64,000 nt of DNA from Paenibacillus sp. LHD-117 (lineage in GTDB: Bacteria > Bacillota > Bacilli > Paenibacillales > Paenibacillaceae), in contig NZ_JAVFVT010000033.1 of the NCBI RefSeq assembly GCF_030929555.1, positions 20,715-84,714 of the forward strand, read 5' to 3'. This document shows positions 44,092 to 51,428 of this stretch, piece by piece. The position numbers and the translations under genes are program-made. Every line of letters starts with the position of its first letter. The stretch's first letter is position 1. The notes beneath the pieces are model-generated. The model ran no database searches, was not told the origin of the DNA, and worked only from the letters and a program-made list of their open reading frames with translations.

Positions 44092-44220
44092 CGGTGCCGA
44101 CGAGGTTAGCTGTGGGGTTCGGTTGAAGGTTCCCTATGACTTCACAGGCGCTGTAGAAAACCAGACGTCGAAGTCAATTCACCCAGAGTGGTTCCCCCGT
44201 TTCCCTAGCGGGAATTAGGC
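44092..44220 (-). promoter_or_regulatory. ydaO/yuaA-type c-di-AMP riboswitch
   Basis: On the minus strand the leader of the NlpC/P60 gene contains the conserved blocks of the ydaO aptamer in order: GGGGGAACCACTCTGGGTGA, then after a variable stem GGGAACCTTC, ACCGAACCCC, and ACAGCTAACCTCGT. These match the consensus GGGGGAACC...GGGTGAAT...CAGCTAACCTCG. The class binds c-di-AMP and generally turns hydrolase expression off when c-di-AMP is high. The gene's ribosome binding site follows about 10 bases later, so control may be over translation or nearby termination. Confidence 0.9.
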
Positions 44221-44249
44221 AATATAATCCAAGCTTCTTTTCTAAGCAA
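44221..44249 (-). promoter_or_regulatory. Sigma-A-type promoter of the riboswitch/NlpC transcript
   Basis: TTGCTT (44249-44244) and TATATT (44226-44221) on the minus strand are separated by 17 bp and lie immediately upstream of the riboswitch. Confidence 0.65.
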
Positions 44250-44428
44250 TATATTAATAGGAAAATGTAGATTCGTGTTGAATATGAGAAGATATTAATA
44301 ATAGATTGATAGAATTGTGCAGCAGCCTGAAAATCATATCGAATCAAACGCTTCCAATGCGTGTAATTCTGGCGAATTTTGTGTATGATAAAGAGATAAA
44401 AACATAGTGTGGAAGGGGTAGGTCGCGA

Positions 44429-46102
44429 GTGGAGAACGCGCTGGAGAACAAAACATCATCCTCAAATTTTATAAAAAATATCGTCGTGGAAGATTTGAAG
44501 AGCGGCCGCGTGCAGGAGATTATTACTCGCTTCCCGCCGGAGCCGAACGGTTATTTGCATATTGGCCACGCCAAGTCGATCTGCCTGAACTTCGAGCTGG
44601 CGGACGAATTCAAAGGAAAAACGAACTTGCGCTTCGACGACACGAACCCCGTCAAGGAAGATACGGAATATGTCGACGCGATCCAAGAAGATGTGCGGTG
44701 GCTCGGCTTCGATTGGGAGGAGCTGCGGTTCGCGTCGGATTATTTCGAAGAGTTGTATAACCGCGCGGTACTGCTGATCAAGAAGGGCAAGGCTTACGTC
44801 TGCGACTTGACCGCGGAAGAGATGCGCGAGACGAGGGGCACGCTTACGGAACCGGGCAAGGAAAGTCCTTACCGGAGCCGCAGCGTGGAGGAGAACCTGG
44901 ATCTGTTCGCCCGGATGCGCGCCGGCGAATTCAAGGACGGCGAGCGCGTCCTGCGTGCGAAGATCGACATGGCATCGCCGAACATCACGATGCGCGATCC
45001 GGTGCTCTACCGAATCTCCCATTCGCATCATCACCGTACGGGCGACGCTTGGTGCATTTATCCGATGTACGACTACGCCCATCCGCTCAGCGACGCGATC
45101 GAAGGCATCACGCATTCGATCTGCACGCTGGAATTCGAAGATCATCGCCCGCTCTACGATTGGGCGATCGCGGAATGCGAGATGGAGAGTACGCCTCGCC
45201 AATACGAGTTCGCCAGGCTGAACATTACCAATACGGTCATGAGCAAGCGGTACCTGAAGCAGCTCGTGGACGAAGGCGTCGTGGACGGCTGGGACGATCC
45301 GCGGATGCCGACCATTAGCGGCATGCGCCGCCGCGGCTATACACCGGAGGCGATTCGCGCGTTCTGCCGCGAGATCGGGGTGGCGAAGAGCAACAGCGTC
45401 GTGGATGAGCGGAACCTGGAGCATTTTATCCGGGAAGATCTGAAGCTGAAGGCGCTGCGCACGATGGCGGTGCTGCGGCCGCTCAAAGTTATGATCACCA
45501 ACTATCCGGAAGGACAGACGGAGCTGCTGGACGCGGAGAACAACTCGGAGAACGAAGAGATGGGCACGCGCCAAATTCCGTTCTCCCGTGAAATTTATAT
45601 CGAACGCGACGATTTCATGGAGAATCCGCCGAGCAAGTATTTCCGCTTGTTCCCCGGCAACGAGGTACGCCTCAAGCATGCGTATTTCATCACTTGCCAA
45701 GAGGTCGTGAAGGATGAGAACGGCGAAGTCGTCGAGCTGCGCTGCACGTACGATCCGAAGACGAAGAGCGGAAGCGGATTTACCGAGCGGAAGGTGAAGG
45801 GGACGATCCATTGGGTCGAAGCGTCGCAAGCGGTGCCCGCGGACTTCCGGCTGTTCGAGCCGCTGATCACGGACGAAGCACAATCTTCGGACAAATCGTT
45901 CCTGGAATGCATCAATCCAGATTCGCTGCAGGTGGAGCGCGGATACGTCGAGCCGAATATGAAGGATGCGGCGGGGGGAGACAAGTTCCAATTTTTCCGC
46001 CATGGCTACTTCAGCGTGGATCCGAAGGATTCTTCGGACGGGAAGCTGGCTTTTAACCGGATCGTGTCGCTCAAGAGCTCATTCGATCCGTCCAAAGCAT
46101 AG
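44429..46102 (+). CDS. glnS: Glutamine-tRNA ligase
   Basis: Class I aminoacyl-tRNA synthetase of 557 residues, full length for bacterial GlnRS. HIGH motif FPPEPNGYLHIGHAKSI (about 35-51), KMSKS-equivalent VMSKRYLKQLV (about 270), Rossmann catalytic domain and the two C-terminal beta-barrel anticodon-binding domains from about 340. GlnRS-type signatures (LHIGHAK, ARLNITNTVMSKR) distinguish it from GluRS. Most Firmicutes instead make Gln-tRNA by GatCAB amidation, so this gene was probably acquired. Start GTG at 44429 with GAAGGGG upstream. Confidence 0.93.
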   Translation: MENALENKTSSSNFIKNIVVEDLKSGRVQEIITRFPPEPNGYLHIGHAKSICLNFELADEFKGKTNLRFDDTNPVKEDTEYVDAIQEDVRWLGFDWEELRFASDYFEELYNRAVLLIKKGKAYVCDLTAEEMRETRGTLTEPGKESPYRSRSVEENLDLFARMRAGEFKDGERVLRAKIDMASPNITMRDPVLYRISHSHHHRTGDAWCIYPMYDYAHPLSDAIEGITHSICTLEFEDHRPLYDWAIAECEMESTPRQYEFARLNITNTVMSKRYLKQLVDEGVVDGWDDPRMPTISGMRRRGYTPEAIRAFCREIGVAKSNSVVDERNLEHFIREDLKLKALRTMAVLRPLKVMITNYPEGQTELLDAENNSENEEMGTRQIPFSREIYIERDDFMENPPSKYFRLFPGNEVRLKHAYFITCQEVVKDENGEVVELRCTYDPKTKSGSGFTERKVKGTIHWVEASQAVPADFRLFEPLITDEAQSSDKSFLECINPDSLQVERGYVEPNMKDAAGGDKFQFFRHGYFSVDPKDSSDGKLAFNRIVSLKSSFDPSKA

Positions 46103-46121
46103 AAGCGAGCGTCGGCATAAG

Positions 46122-46155
46122 CCTGTCAAGCCTCCCCGCTTGGCAGGTTTTTTTG
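46122..46155 (+). terminator. Intrinsic terminator after glnS
   Basis: CCTGTCAAGC (46122-46131) pairs with GCTTGGCAGG (46138-46147), one G-T pair, loop CTCCCC, followed by eight T residues. Confidence 0.9.
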
Positions 46156-46184
46156 GATAGGGGTGTGCGGCTCGCTACAACTGA

Positions 46185-46380
46185 CAACTATCGCCCGGCA
46201 TTCCTGCAAAAATACATGATTCTCGCACGAATGAGCTCGCTATTACCAACTTTCCTGCAATTGTGCATCAATTCTATTGAAAAATGGACTTTTCATCTAA
46301 AAACTGGCGAAAGATGATGTATAAATGCAGTAATGCCTCAAACGGCGCGGTTATTCCATTCCGATTGATGCAGAAATGCA
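46185..46380. repeat. Degenerate ~65-bp intergenic repeat, two to three copies
   Basis: A motif like ATTCCTGCAAAAATACATGA recurs, for example at about 46199-46225 (ATTCCTGCAAAAATACATGATTC) and 46251-46275 (TTTCCTGCAATTGTGCATCAATTC), with a weaker third copy in inverse form near 46365-46385. No gene is present here. Confidence 0.4.
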
Positions 46381-46388
46381 GGATTTTA

Positions 46389-46540
46389 GGAACGCAGAAG
46401 TCCGGGAATGTAGAAGTCGAGGAAACTCAGAAGTCCAGGAACGCAGAAGTCCGGGAATGTAGAAGTCGAGGAAACGCAGAAGTCCCGAAAACGCAGAAGT
46501 CCAGGGAACGCAGAAGTTCAGGAAACGCAAAAGTCCAGGA
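46389..46540. repeat. Tandem repeat of a 16-17 bp unit, about nine copies
   Basis: The unit AGGAACGCAGAAGTCC (variants GGGAATGTAGAAGTCG, AGGAAACTCAGAAGTCC) is repeated head to tail about nine times. A higher-order 49-bp block (three units) is duplicated almost exactly at 46389-46437 and 46438-46486. The tract ends about 75 bp before the mobA ribosome binding site. Confidence 0.85.
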
Positions 46541-46628
46541 TAGTAGATATGCAGAACTGCGAATGTTCGGTGCAGACATGACTTTTTGTCGGGCGGCGTT
46601 CCACATTTCTCGCAAGGAGGGGCGAAGT

Positions 46629-47837
46629 ATGACGGATTCGAAGGATGCAGGCAAGCGTGTGCCGAGCTGCCATGGTCTCATTCTCGCCGGAGGACGGAGC
46701 TCGCGCATGGGGCAAGACAAGGCGTTGTTGCCCGTGGAGGGCAAGCCCCTGCTTGCACGGCTGGTCGAAGCGATGAGGGCCGCCGTACCGGGCGACATTG
46801 CGGTAGCGGTGGGAACGCCGGAACGGGGAGCGCTCTATCGTGAGCGTCTCGGGCCGCTGTCCGCTGGAATCGCGTTCGTCGCGGATCGGGTCCAGGAAGC
46901 TGGACCTGTCGCCGGCATCGCGGCTGGTCTTGCGGCGCTGCCGGAAGGGTATGTCTATACGGTTGCTTGCGATTCGCCGGAGCTGTCAATCCGCTGGCTG
47001 GACAGGCTTCGGGCAGAGGCGGACGGCAACGCCGTCGCCGTTGCGGCGCTGGGGGAGCCTCTTCATGCGCTGTACCATACAAGAGCCGTCCGCTTCGCGG
47101 AAGAGGCGCTGGCCGAGGGCGATTACCGCCTGATGTCGCTGCTGCGGCGATCAGATGCCGTTCTGCTTGAACTATCGGAGCGGGAGAAGGCGGAGTACGG
47201 CTTGTTTAATTTGAATACGCCGGAGCAGTACGAGACTTATCTATCCGGCAGGAATCATATAATGGAAGATAGAAACGAGAATGCGGCGGAAGCGAACGGA
47301 AGGCGGAGAATGGCAGCGATGACGGACAAAGAAGAACGTTATGAAGTTGTGGATGCGTCAGAACATGATTTGGCGCGGATCGTGGAAATTTATAATTCGA
47401 CGATCGCCGGACGGGTGGTCACGGCCGATCTGGAGCCAGTGTCGGTGGAGAGCAAGCGGGCGTGGTTCGATGCCCATTCGCCGGAGGAGCGGCCGATCTG
47501 GATCGTTCGATCCAAGGACGACGGCGAAATAGCGGCATGGCTGAGCTTCCAGTCGTTCTACGGCAGACCGGCGTATCGGGCGACGGCGGAGATTAGCATT
47601 TATATCGCGGAGGAGCATCGCTCGCAGGGGCTCGGCTCATACTTGATTCAGAAGGCCATCGATGCGAGCCCGAAGCTTGGGCTGACGACGTTGGTCGGAT
47701 TCATCTTCGGCCATAACGAGCCGAGTCTGGCGCTGCTCGCGAAGTTCGGCTTCCAGCGTTGGGGGTTCCTGCCGAAGGTTGCGGTGCTAGACGGCGTGGA
47801 GCGGGATCTCGTCATTGCGGGGCTCCGCCTAACGTAA
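46629..47837 (+). CDS. MobA-like nucleotidyltransferase fused to GNAT acetyltransferase
   Basis: A 402-residue fusion. Residues about 14-200 form a MobA-type molybdenum-cofactor guanylyltransferase: LILAGGRSSRMGQDKALL with the GTP-binding GG and Lys, AGPVAGIAAGL and VACDSPELS. After a linker rich in Glu, Asn and Arg (about 205-235), residues about 240-400 form a phosphinothricin-acetyltransferase-like GNAT domain (IVEIYNSTIAGRVVTAD, EEHRSQGLGSYLI, GFIFGHNEPSLALLAKFGF). AAGGAGGGG precedes ATG at 46629, and a longer open frame back to 46284 is only the repeat tract. No stop or clear internal start separates the parts. MobA finishes the cofactor needed by nitrate reductase, fitting the nitrogen genes downstream. 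Confidence 0.83.
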   Translation: MTDSKDAGKRVPSCHGLILAGGRSSRMGQDKALLPVEGKPLLARLVEAMRAAVPGDIAVAVGTPERGALYRERLGPLSAGIAFVADRVQEAGPVAGIAAGLAALPEGYVYTVACDSPELSIRWLDRLRAEADGNAVAVAALGEPLHALYHTRAVRFAEEALAEGDYRLMSLLRRSDAVLLELSEREKAEYGLFNLNTPEQYETYLSGRNHIMEDRNENAAEANGRRRMAAMTDKEERYEVVDASEHDLARIVEIYNSTIAGRVVTADLEPVSVESKRAWFDAHSPEERPIWIVRSKDDGEIAAWLSFQSFYGRPAYRATAEISIYIAEEHRSQGLGSYLIQKAIDASPKLGLTTLVGFIFGHNEPSLALLAKFGFQRWGFLPKVAVLDGVERDLVIAGLRLT

Positions 47838-47864
47838 TGCCCGGCGTTGGCGCCAAGAGGGGAG

Positions 47865-48335
47865 GTGGCCGCGGTCAAGCTGTTTCGCAACGCTTATAGC
47901 AGCAACATTTTATTCAACGGTTTTTTATTGCTGTGCACGGTCATTTATACGGCTATCATGTTATTTTTGTTGTTTTATCGGAGCCGCCATGTCTATGACG
48001 GGTATGCGTACAATTTGGTGCCGTTCGATACGATCGAGCGCTACGTCGTGTATCGAGACCATTTTAACTTCGATACTTGGTTCAAAAATTTATTCGGCAA
48101 CGTCGTCTTATTCATTCCGATCGGGGCGTTCCTACCGCTGTTCGACAAACGGTATCGCTCCGGCTTCCGGATGGTGACGGCATGCGTGACGATCATCGCT
48201 TGCGTGGAGATCGCGCAGATGCTGCTGCATGTGGGCAGCTTCGATATCGACGATATACTGCTCAATACGGCCGGCGCCTGGCTTGGACTTATGCTGGTGC
48301 GGCCGTTCATGAAGGAAGGGAGACTGATCAAGTGA
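47865..48335 (+). CDS. VanZ-like membrane protein
   Basis: VanZ-family protein of about 155 residues with four helices. Characteristic segments are YNLVPFDTIERY, NLFGNVVLFIPIGAFLPLF and SFDIDDILLNTAGAWLGL. Function of the family outside glycopeptide resistance is unknown. The start is unclear: GGGGAGG (47859-47865) abuts GTG 47865, while the codon at optimal distance is GTC at 47874, matching the usual MKLF start of relatives. Its stop overlaps the hisC start (GTGA), so the two are coupled. Confidence 0.75.
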   Translation: MAAVKLFRNAYSSNILFNGFLLLCTVIYTAIMLFLLFYRSRHVYDGYAYNLVPFDTIERYVVYRDHFNFDTWFKNLFGNVVLFIPIGAFLPLFDKRYRSGFRMVTACVTIIACVEIAQMLLHVGSFDIDDILLNTAGAWLGLMLVRPFMKEGRLIK

Positions 48336-49393
48336 GCAAGTTCTGGAGTCCGCTTGCCGCTTCACTCGTGCCTTACGTACCGGGGGAGCAGCCGAAGGAC
48401 AAGAAGTATGTGAAGCTGAACACGAACGAAAACCCGTATCCTCCGTCCCCGGCCGCGCTAGAAGCGATGGCGGACGCGGTGAACGGCGACCTTAGGTTAT
48501 ATCCTGATCCGACCGCAGACGAGCTTGTCCGGGCAGCCGCGGATTATTGCGGGTTGTCACCGGCGCAGACGTTCGTCGGCAACGGCTCGGACGAGGTGCT
48601 GGCATTCGCTTTCGCGGCGTTCTTCGACCCGGCGAAACCTGTATTGTTCCCGGACATTACGTATAGCTTCTATAAAGTGTACGCGACGCTGTACGGCCTG
48701 TCGCCGAAGCTCATTCCGTTAGATGACGAGTTCCATATTCCGCTCGAGCAATTCGCCGGCGAACATGGCGGCATCATCATGCCGAATCCGAACGCGCCGA
48801 CGGCGCAGCTACTCGCGCTTGAGGAAATTCGGGACTTGCTGGAGCGAAACCCGGACAACGTCGTCATCATCGACGAGGCGTATATCGACTTCGGCGGCGA
48901 ATCGGCGGCCAGCTTGGTACCTGAATACCCGAATCTGCTGGTCGTGCAGACGTTGTCCAAATCGCGTTCGCTGGCGGGATTGCGCGTTGGACTTGCTTTC
49001 GGCTCCGAGGAATTGATCGATGGCTTGAACCGGATCAAAAATTCGTTTAATTCCTACACGATGGACCGGGTCGCGCTGCGCGGCGCGGTGGCGTCGCTTC
49101 GGGACGAGGCGTACTTCCGCGAGACGACGGCCAAGGTCGTGGCGACCCGCGAGCGGGTCACGGAGCAAGTGCTGGGGCTGGGCTTCCGGGCGACCGATTC
49201 GAAAGCCAATTTCTTGTTCATCTCGCATCCGCGTTTTCCGGCAAGCGAGCTCTTCGCGAAGCTCCGGGAGCGGGGCGTGCTGGTGAGGTACTTTAACTCC
49301 CCGCGGATCGACAATTACTTGCGGGTAAGCGTTGGCACCGACGAAGAGATGGACATGTTCCTGGCCGCTCTTAAGGGGATTGTATCGGATTAG
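48332..49393 (+). CDS. hisC: Histidinol-phosphate aminotransferase
   Basis: PLP-dependent class I/II aminotransferase, 353 residues, converts imidazole-acetol phosphate to histidinol phosphate and can act on aromatic amino acids. Visible: KLNTNENPYPPSP near the start, FVGNGSDEVLAFAF, NPNAPTAQL, IIDEAYIDFGG, and the PLP lysine in TLSKSRSLAGLRVG (near 216). C-terminal VRYFNSPRIDNYLRVSVG binds the phosphate. GTG start at 48332 overlaps the VanZ stop. A frame-open extension upstream to 48077 lies within the VanZ gene. No other his genes are nearby. Confidence 0.9.
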   Translation: MSKFWSPLAASLVPYVPGEQPKDKKYVKLNTNENPYPPSPAALEAMADAVNGDLRLYPDPTADELVRAAADYCGLSPAQTFVGNGSDEVLAFAFAAFFDPAKPVLFPDITYSFYKVYATLYGLSPKLIPLDDEFHIPLEQFAGEHGGIIMPNPNAPTAQLLALEEIRDLLERNPDNVVIIDEAYIDFGGESAASLVPEYPNLLVVQTLSKSRSLAGLRVGLAFGSEELIDGLNRIKNSFNSYTMDRVALRGAVASLRDEAYFRETTAKVVATRERVTEQVLGLGFRATDSKANFLFISHPRFPASELFAKLRERGVLVRYFNSPRIDNYLRVSVGTDEEMDMFLAALKGIVSD

Positions 49394-49427
49394 ACCCATG
49401 CGGACATAACGGAGAGAGAAGGCAAAA

Positions 49428-49476
49428 CAACAGCCATGCAAGGCACCCGGATGGGACGGGGCTTTGCATGGCTGTT
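49428..49476. terminator. Hairpin between convergent hisC and narK
   Basis: AACAGCCATGCAA (49428-49440) pairs with TTGCATGGCTGTT (49464-49476). On the minus strand it is followed by GTTTTGCC, on the plus strand there is no T-run. Confidence 0.55.
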
Positions 49477-49649
49477 GGCGTTGCTTGACGGGCGCCGGCG
49501 GCGCATCGTCCGCGGGAGTATCGGAAGGCCCTCGCGGAGTCTGCCGCGCGCTAGGCGCCCGCGCGTGAATGGCGGTTGTGTCCTATCGGAGATTCCGCCG
49601 CGCAAGAATACTGGACTCCGGTTCGTTCGATGGACCGGATGTCACCGGT

Positions 49650-50882
49650 TTATTGCGCGATCGTCGTGTCGTCGATGCGCGCTCTGCCGCCTTGGCCGAT
49701 CCACGTGCGCTTCCAGCTGCCCTGGACGACCGCGATCAAGACGATACATGCGAGCGCGATCCCGCTCAGGATGAGGAAACCAGACGTATACGAGCCAGTC
49801 GAAAGCTTCAGATTGCCAAGAATCTTAGGTAAGAAGAACCCGCCGACGCCGCCGGCCGCGCCGACGATGCCCGTCACGATGCCGATCTCCTTCTGGAACC
49901 GCTGCGGGACGAGCTGGAATACGGCCCCGTTGCCCATGCCGAGCGCCATCATGGCCACGAAGAGCAGCGCGATCATCATGCCGAGCGGTGGAAGCGATGA
50001 GACGCTGGCCAACATGATGCCGACGATTCCATAGAGCACGAAGAGCATCCGCACGCCGCCGAATCGATCCGACAGCCAGCCGCCGACTGGGCGGAAGAAG
50101 CTGCCCGCGATGACGCATAACGTTGTGAAGTCCGCCGCGCGGATTGGATCCAGACCATACTGAGTGTTGAAGAAAATTGTCAGGTAGTTCGCCAAGCCGA
50201 CGAATCCGCCGAAGGTTACGCTGTACATGATGCAGAACATCCAGGCGTCGCGCTGCTTCAGAATCGCACCGTAGTCACGGAGCTTCTTGGGCTCAGGCTG
50301 GTTCGGGCTATCCTTGGCGATGATGCTGAACACGATGAAGACGAGGACGATCGGAATTAAGGCAAGGCCAAACACCGCTTGCCAGCTGCCGTAGTGTTCG
50401 GCGATGCGATTGGCGAACAGCGTGGCGAATACTGTGCCGCTGTTGCCGGCTCCCGCGATGCCCATCGCGAGTCCTTGATACTGCGGCGGATACCAGCGGC
50501 TGGCGAGCGGAAGCGCCACGGCGAAGGAGGCGCCGGCCACGCCCAGCAGCAGAGCCACGACATACAGCTCGGAGAGCGAGTTGACGAATTGCCAGCCGTA
50601 GACGAGCGGTACCATCGTGATGATCATGCCGAGCTGACCTGTGCGCTTCTGGCCGATGCGGTCGGCCAGGAAGCCGAAGACGAGCCGCAGAATGGAGCCG
50701 CCAAGGATCGGCAAGGCAACCAGGTTCGCCTTCTGGGCGGCATTCATTTCGTATTCGCCCATAATAATGACGGCAAGCGGTCCGAGGAGGACCCAAATCA
50801 TGAAGCTGACATCGAAATACAGGAACGAGCTAAACAGGGATGGGGAATGGCCGCTTTTCAAAAATCCTTTACGTTGAATCAT
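49650..50882 (-). CDS. narK: Nitrate/nitrite transporter (MFS, NarK/NasA family)
   Basis: MFS carrier of about 410 residues with 12 helices. Nitrate-porter signatures are present: GIAGAGNSGTVFATLFANR in helix 5 and GAAGGVGGFFLPKILG in helix 11, plus the substrate-contacting Arg in helices 2 and 8 (GGSILRLVFGFLADRIG; RPVGGWLSDRFG). Imports nitrate for assimilation or exchanges nitrite. ATG at 50882 lies ten bases after GAGGAG; an earlier ATG at 50915 includes the binding site. Expressed from a promoter near 51379-51408 through a leader of about 490 nt with an ANTAR-type antitermination element. Confidence 0.9.
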   Translation of the reverse strand: MIQRKGFLKSGHSPSLFSSFLYFDVSFMIWVLLGPLAVIIMGEYEMNAAQKANLVALPILGGSILRLVFGFLADRIGQKRTGQLGMIITMVPLVYGWQFVNSLSELYVVALLLGVAGASFAVALPLASRWYPPQYQGLAMGIAGAGNSGTVFATLFANRIAEHYGSWQAVFGLALIPIVLVFIVFSIIAKDSPNQPEPKKLRDYGAILKQRDAWMFCIMYSVTFGGFVGLANYLTIFFNTQYGLDPIRAADFTTLCVIAGSFFRPVGGWLSDRFGGVRMLFVLYGIVGIMLASVSSLPPLGMMIALLFVAMMALGMGNGAVFQLVPQRFQKEIGIVTGIVGAAGGVGGFFLPKILGNLKLSTGSYTSGFLILSGIALACIVLIAVVQGSWKRTWIGQGGRARIDDTTIAQ

Positions 50883-50944
50883 AGTTACGCATCTCCTCTC
50901 CAATATGGAACGCATTTTCTGTCTAACCGCCTAAGAATCTGAAA

Positions 50945-50994
50945 CCTTCCGAGCATGTCGGATGCGTGAATTCTTATTGGCGGCGGAACTTGCC
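50945..50994. repeat. Copy C, partial, of the dispersed element
   Basis: CCTTCCGAGCATGTCGGATG ... ATTCTTATTGGCGGCGGAAC matches part of copy B (51271-51320), giving a partial duplication within the narK leader. Confidence 0.5.
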
Positions 50995-51104
50995 CCGTGC
51001 TTTCGAAGCGTCTTTGCTTCGCTAAGCTTTCGGATCGCTCGTCTCCGAGTGGCCGAAGTTGGGGTTTCCTTATTTCTGTTGTAAGTATGCCGATCTGGAA
51101 ACAT

Positions 51105-51171
51105 AAAAAGCCGCACGCAATCGCAAAGGATTGTTGTGCGGCTTCATTGCCACGGCGGCACGTCATTGTGC
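51105..51171 (-). promoter_or_regulatory. ANTAR-binding dual hexaloop element and terminator in narK leader
   Basis: Read leftward: hairpin P1 GCAC-AATGAC-GTGC (51171-51158), then P2 GTGGC-AATGAA-GCCGC (51153-51138). Both loops have six bases with A at position 1 and G at position 4, the known ANTAR recognition pattern. The 3' arm of P2 is also the 5' arm of a terminator (stem 51143-51129 with 51122-51109), followed by TTTTTATG. Binding of the ANTAR protein to P1-P2 would therefore prevent terminator formation and allow narK expression. The ANTAR gene itself lies just upstream. Confidence 0.85.
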
Positions 51172-51190
51172 ACGCTCGAATATGATTGGT

Positions 51191-51374
51191 GGGACTAACA
51201 TCCTTCCATGGGCAGCCATCAACTTTGAAAACCTGCCATGGAAGTATTCTCACCACAATAGAATTTATAACTTTCCGAGCACATCGGAAGTACAAATTCT
51301 TATTGGCGATAATAGTTACCTCTAAACGCGGTCGCTCCTCTTCGAAGAACCTCGATAGAAGTATTTTCACTTAT
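51191..51374. repeat. Copy B of the ~180-bp dispersed structured element
   Basis: Same block order as at 43421-43598: long hairpin (CTTCCATGGGCAG with CTGCCATGGAAG), CACCACA, a second hairpin (CTTTCCGAGC...), then TATTGGCGATAA, AAACGCGGTCGC and CTCGATAGAAGTATTTTCAC. Here it forms the first 180 nt of the narK leader, starting right at the expected transcription start. Confidence 0.6.
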
Positions 51375-51378
51375 CTGC

Positions 51379-51408
51379 ATTATAGGATGCAAGTTAGAGT
51401 CATGTCAA
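51379..51408 (-). promoter_or_regulatory. Sigma-A promoter of narK
   Basis: TTGACA (51408-51403) and TATAAT (51384-51379) on the minus strand, spacer 18 bp. Preceded by TTAGATATA, a sequence repeated in front of the nasD promoter. Confidence 0.8.
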
Positions 51409-51428
51409 TATATCTAACATAGAAATTT

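Noticed and set aside
44462..46003. Long open frame antisense to glnS (513 codons), and a similar one antisense to the EAL gene (39695-41227)
   Set aside because: Both mirror strongly coding genes and show no domain, signal or ribosome binding site; they arise from GC-biased third positions.
46389..46540. CRISPR array
   Set aside because: Units are 16-17 bp, directly adjacent with no unique spacers, and no cas genes are near.
46284..46628. In-frame upstream extension of the MobA-GNAT gene through the tandem repeats
   Set aside because: AAGGAGGGG just before 46629 marks the true start; the extension encodes only repeat-derived low-complexity sequence.
48077..48331. Upstream extension of hisC
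   Set aside because: It overlaps the VanZ-like gene in another frame; homologous HisC sequence starts at the GTG at 48332.
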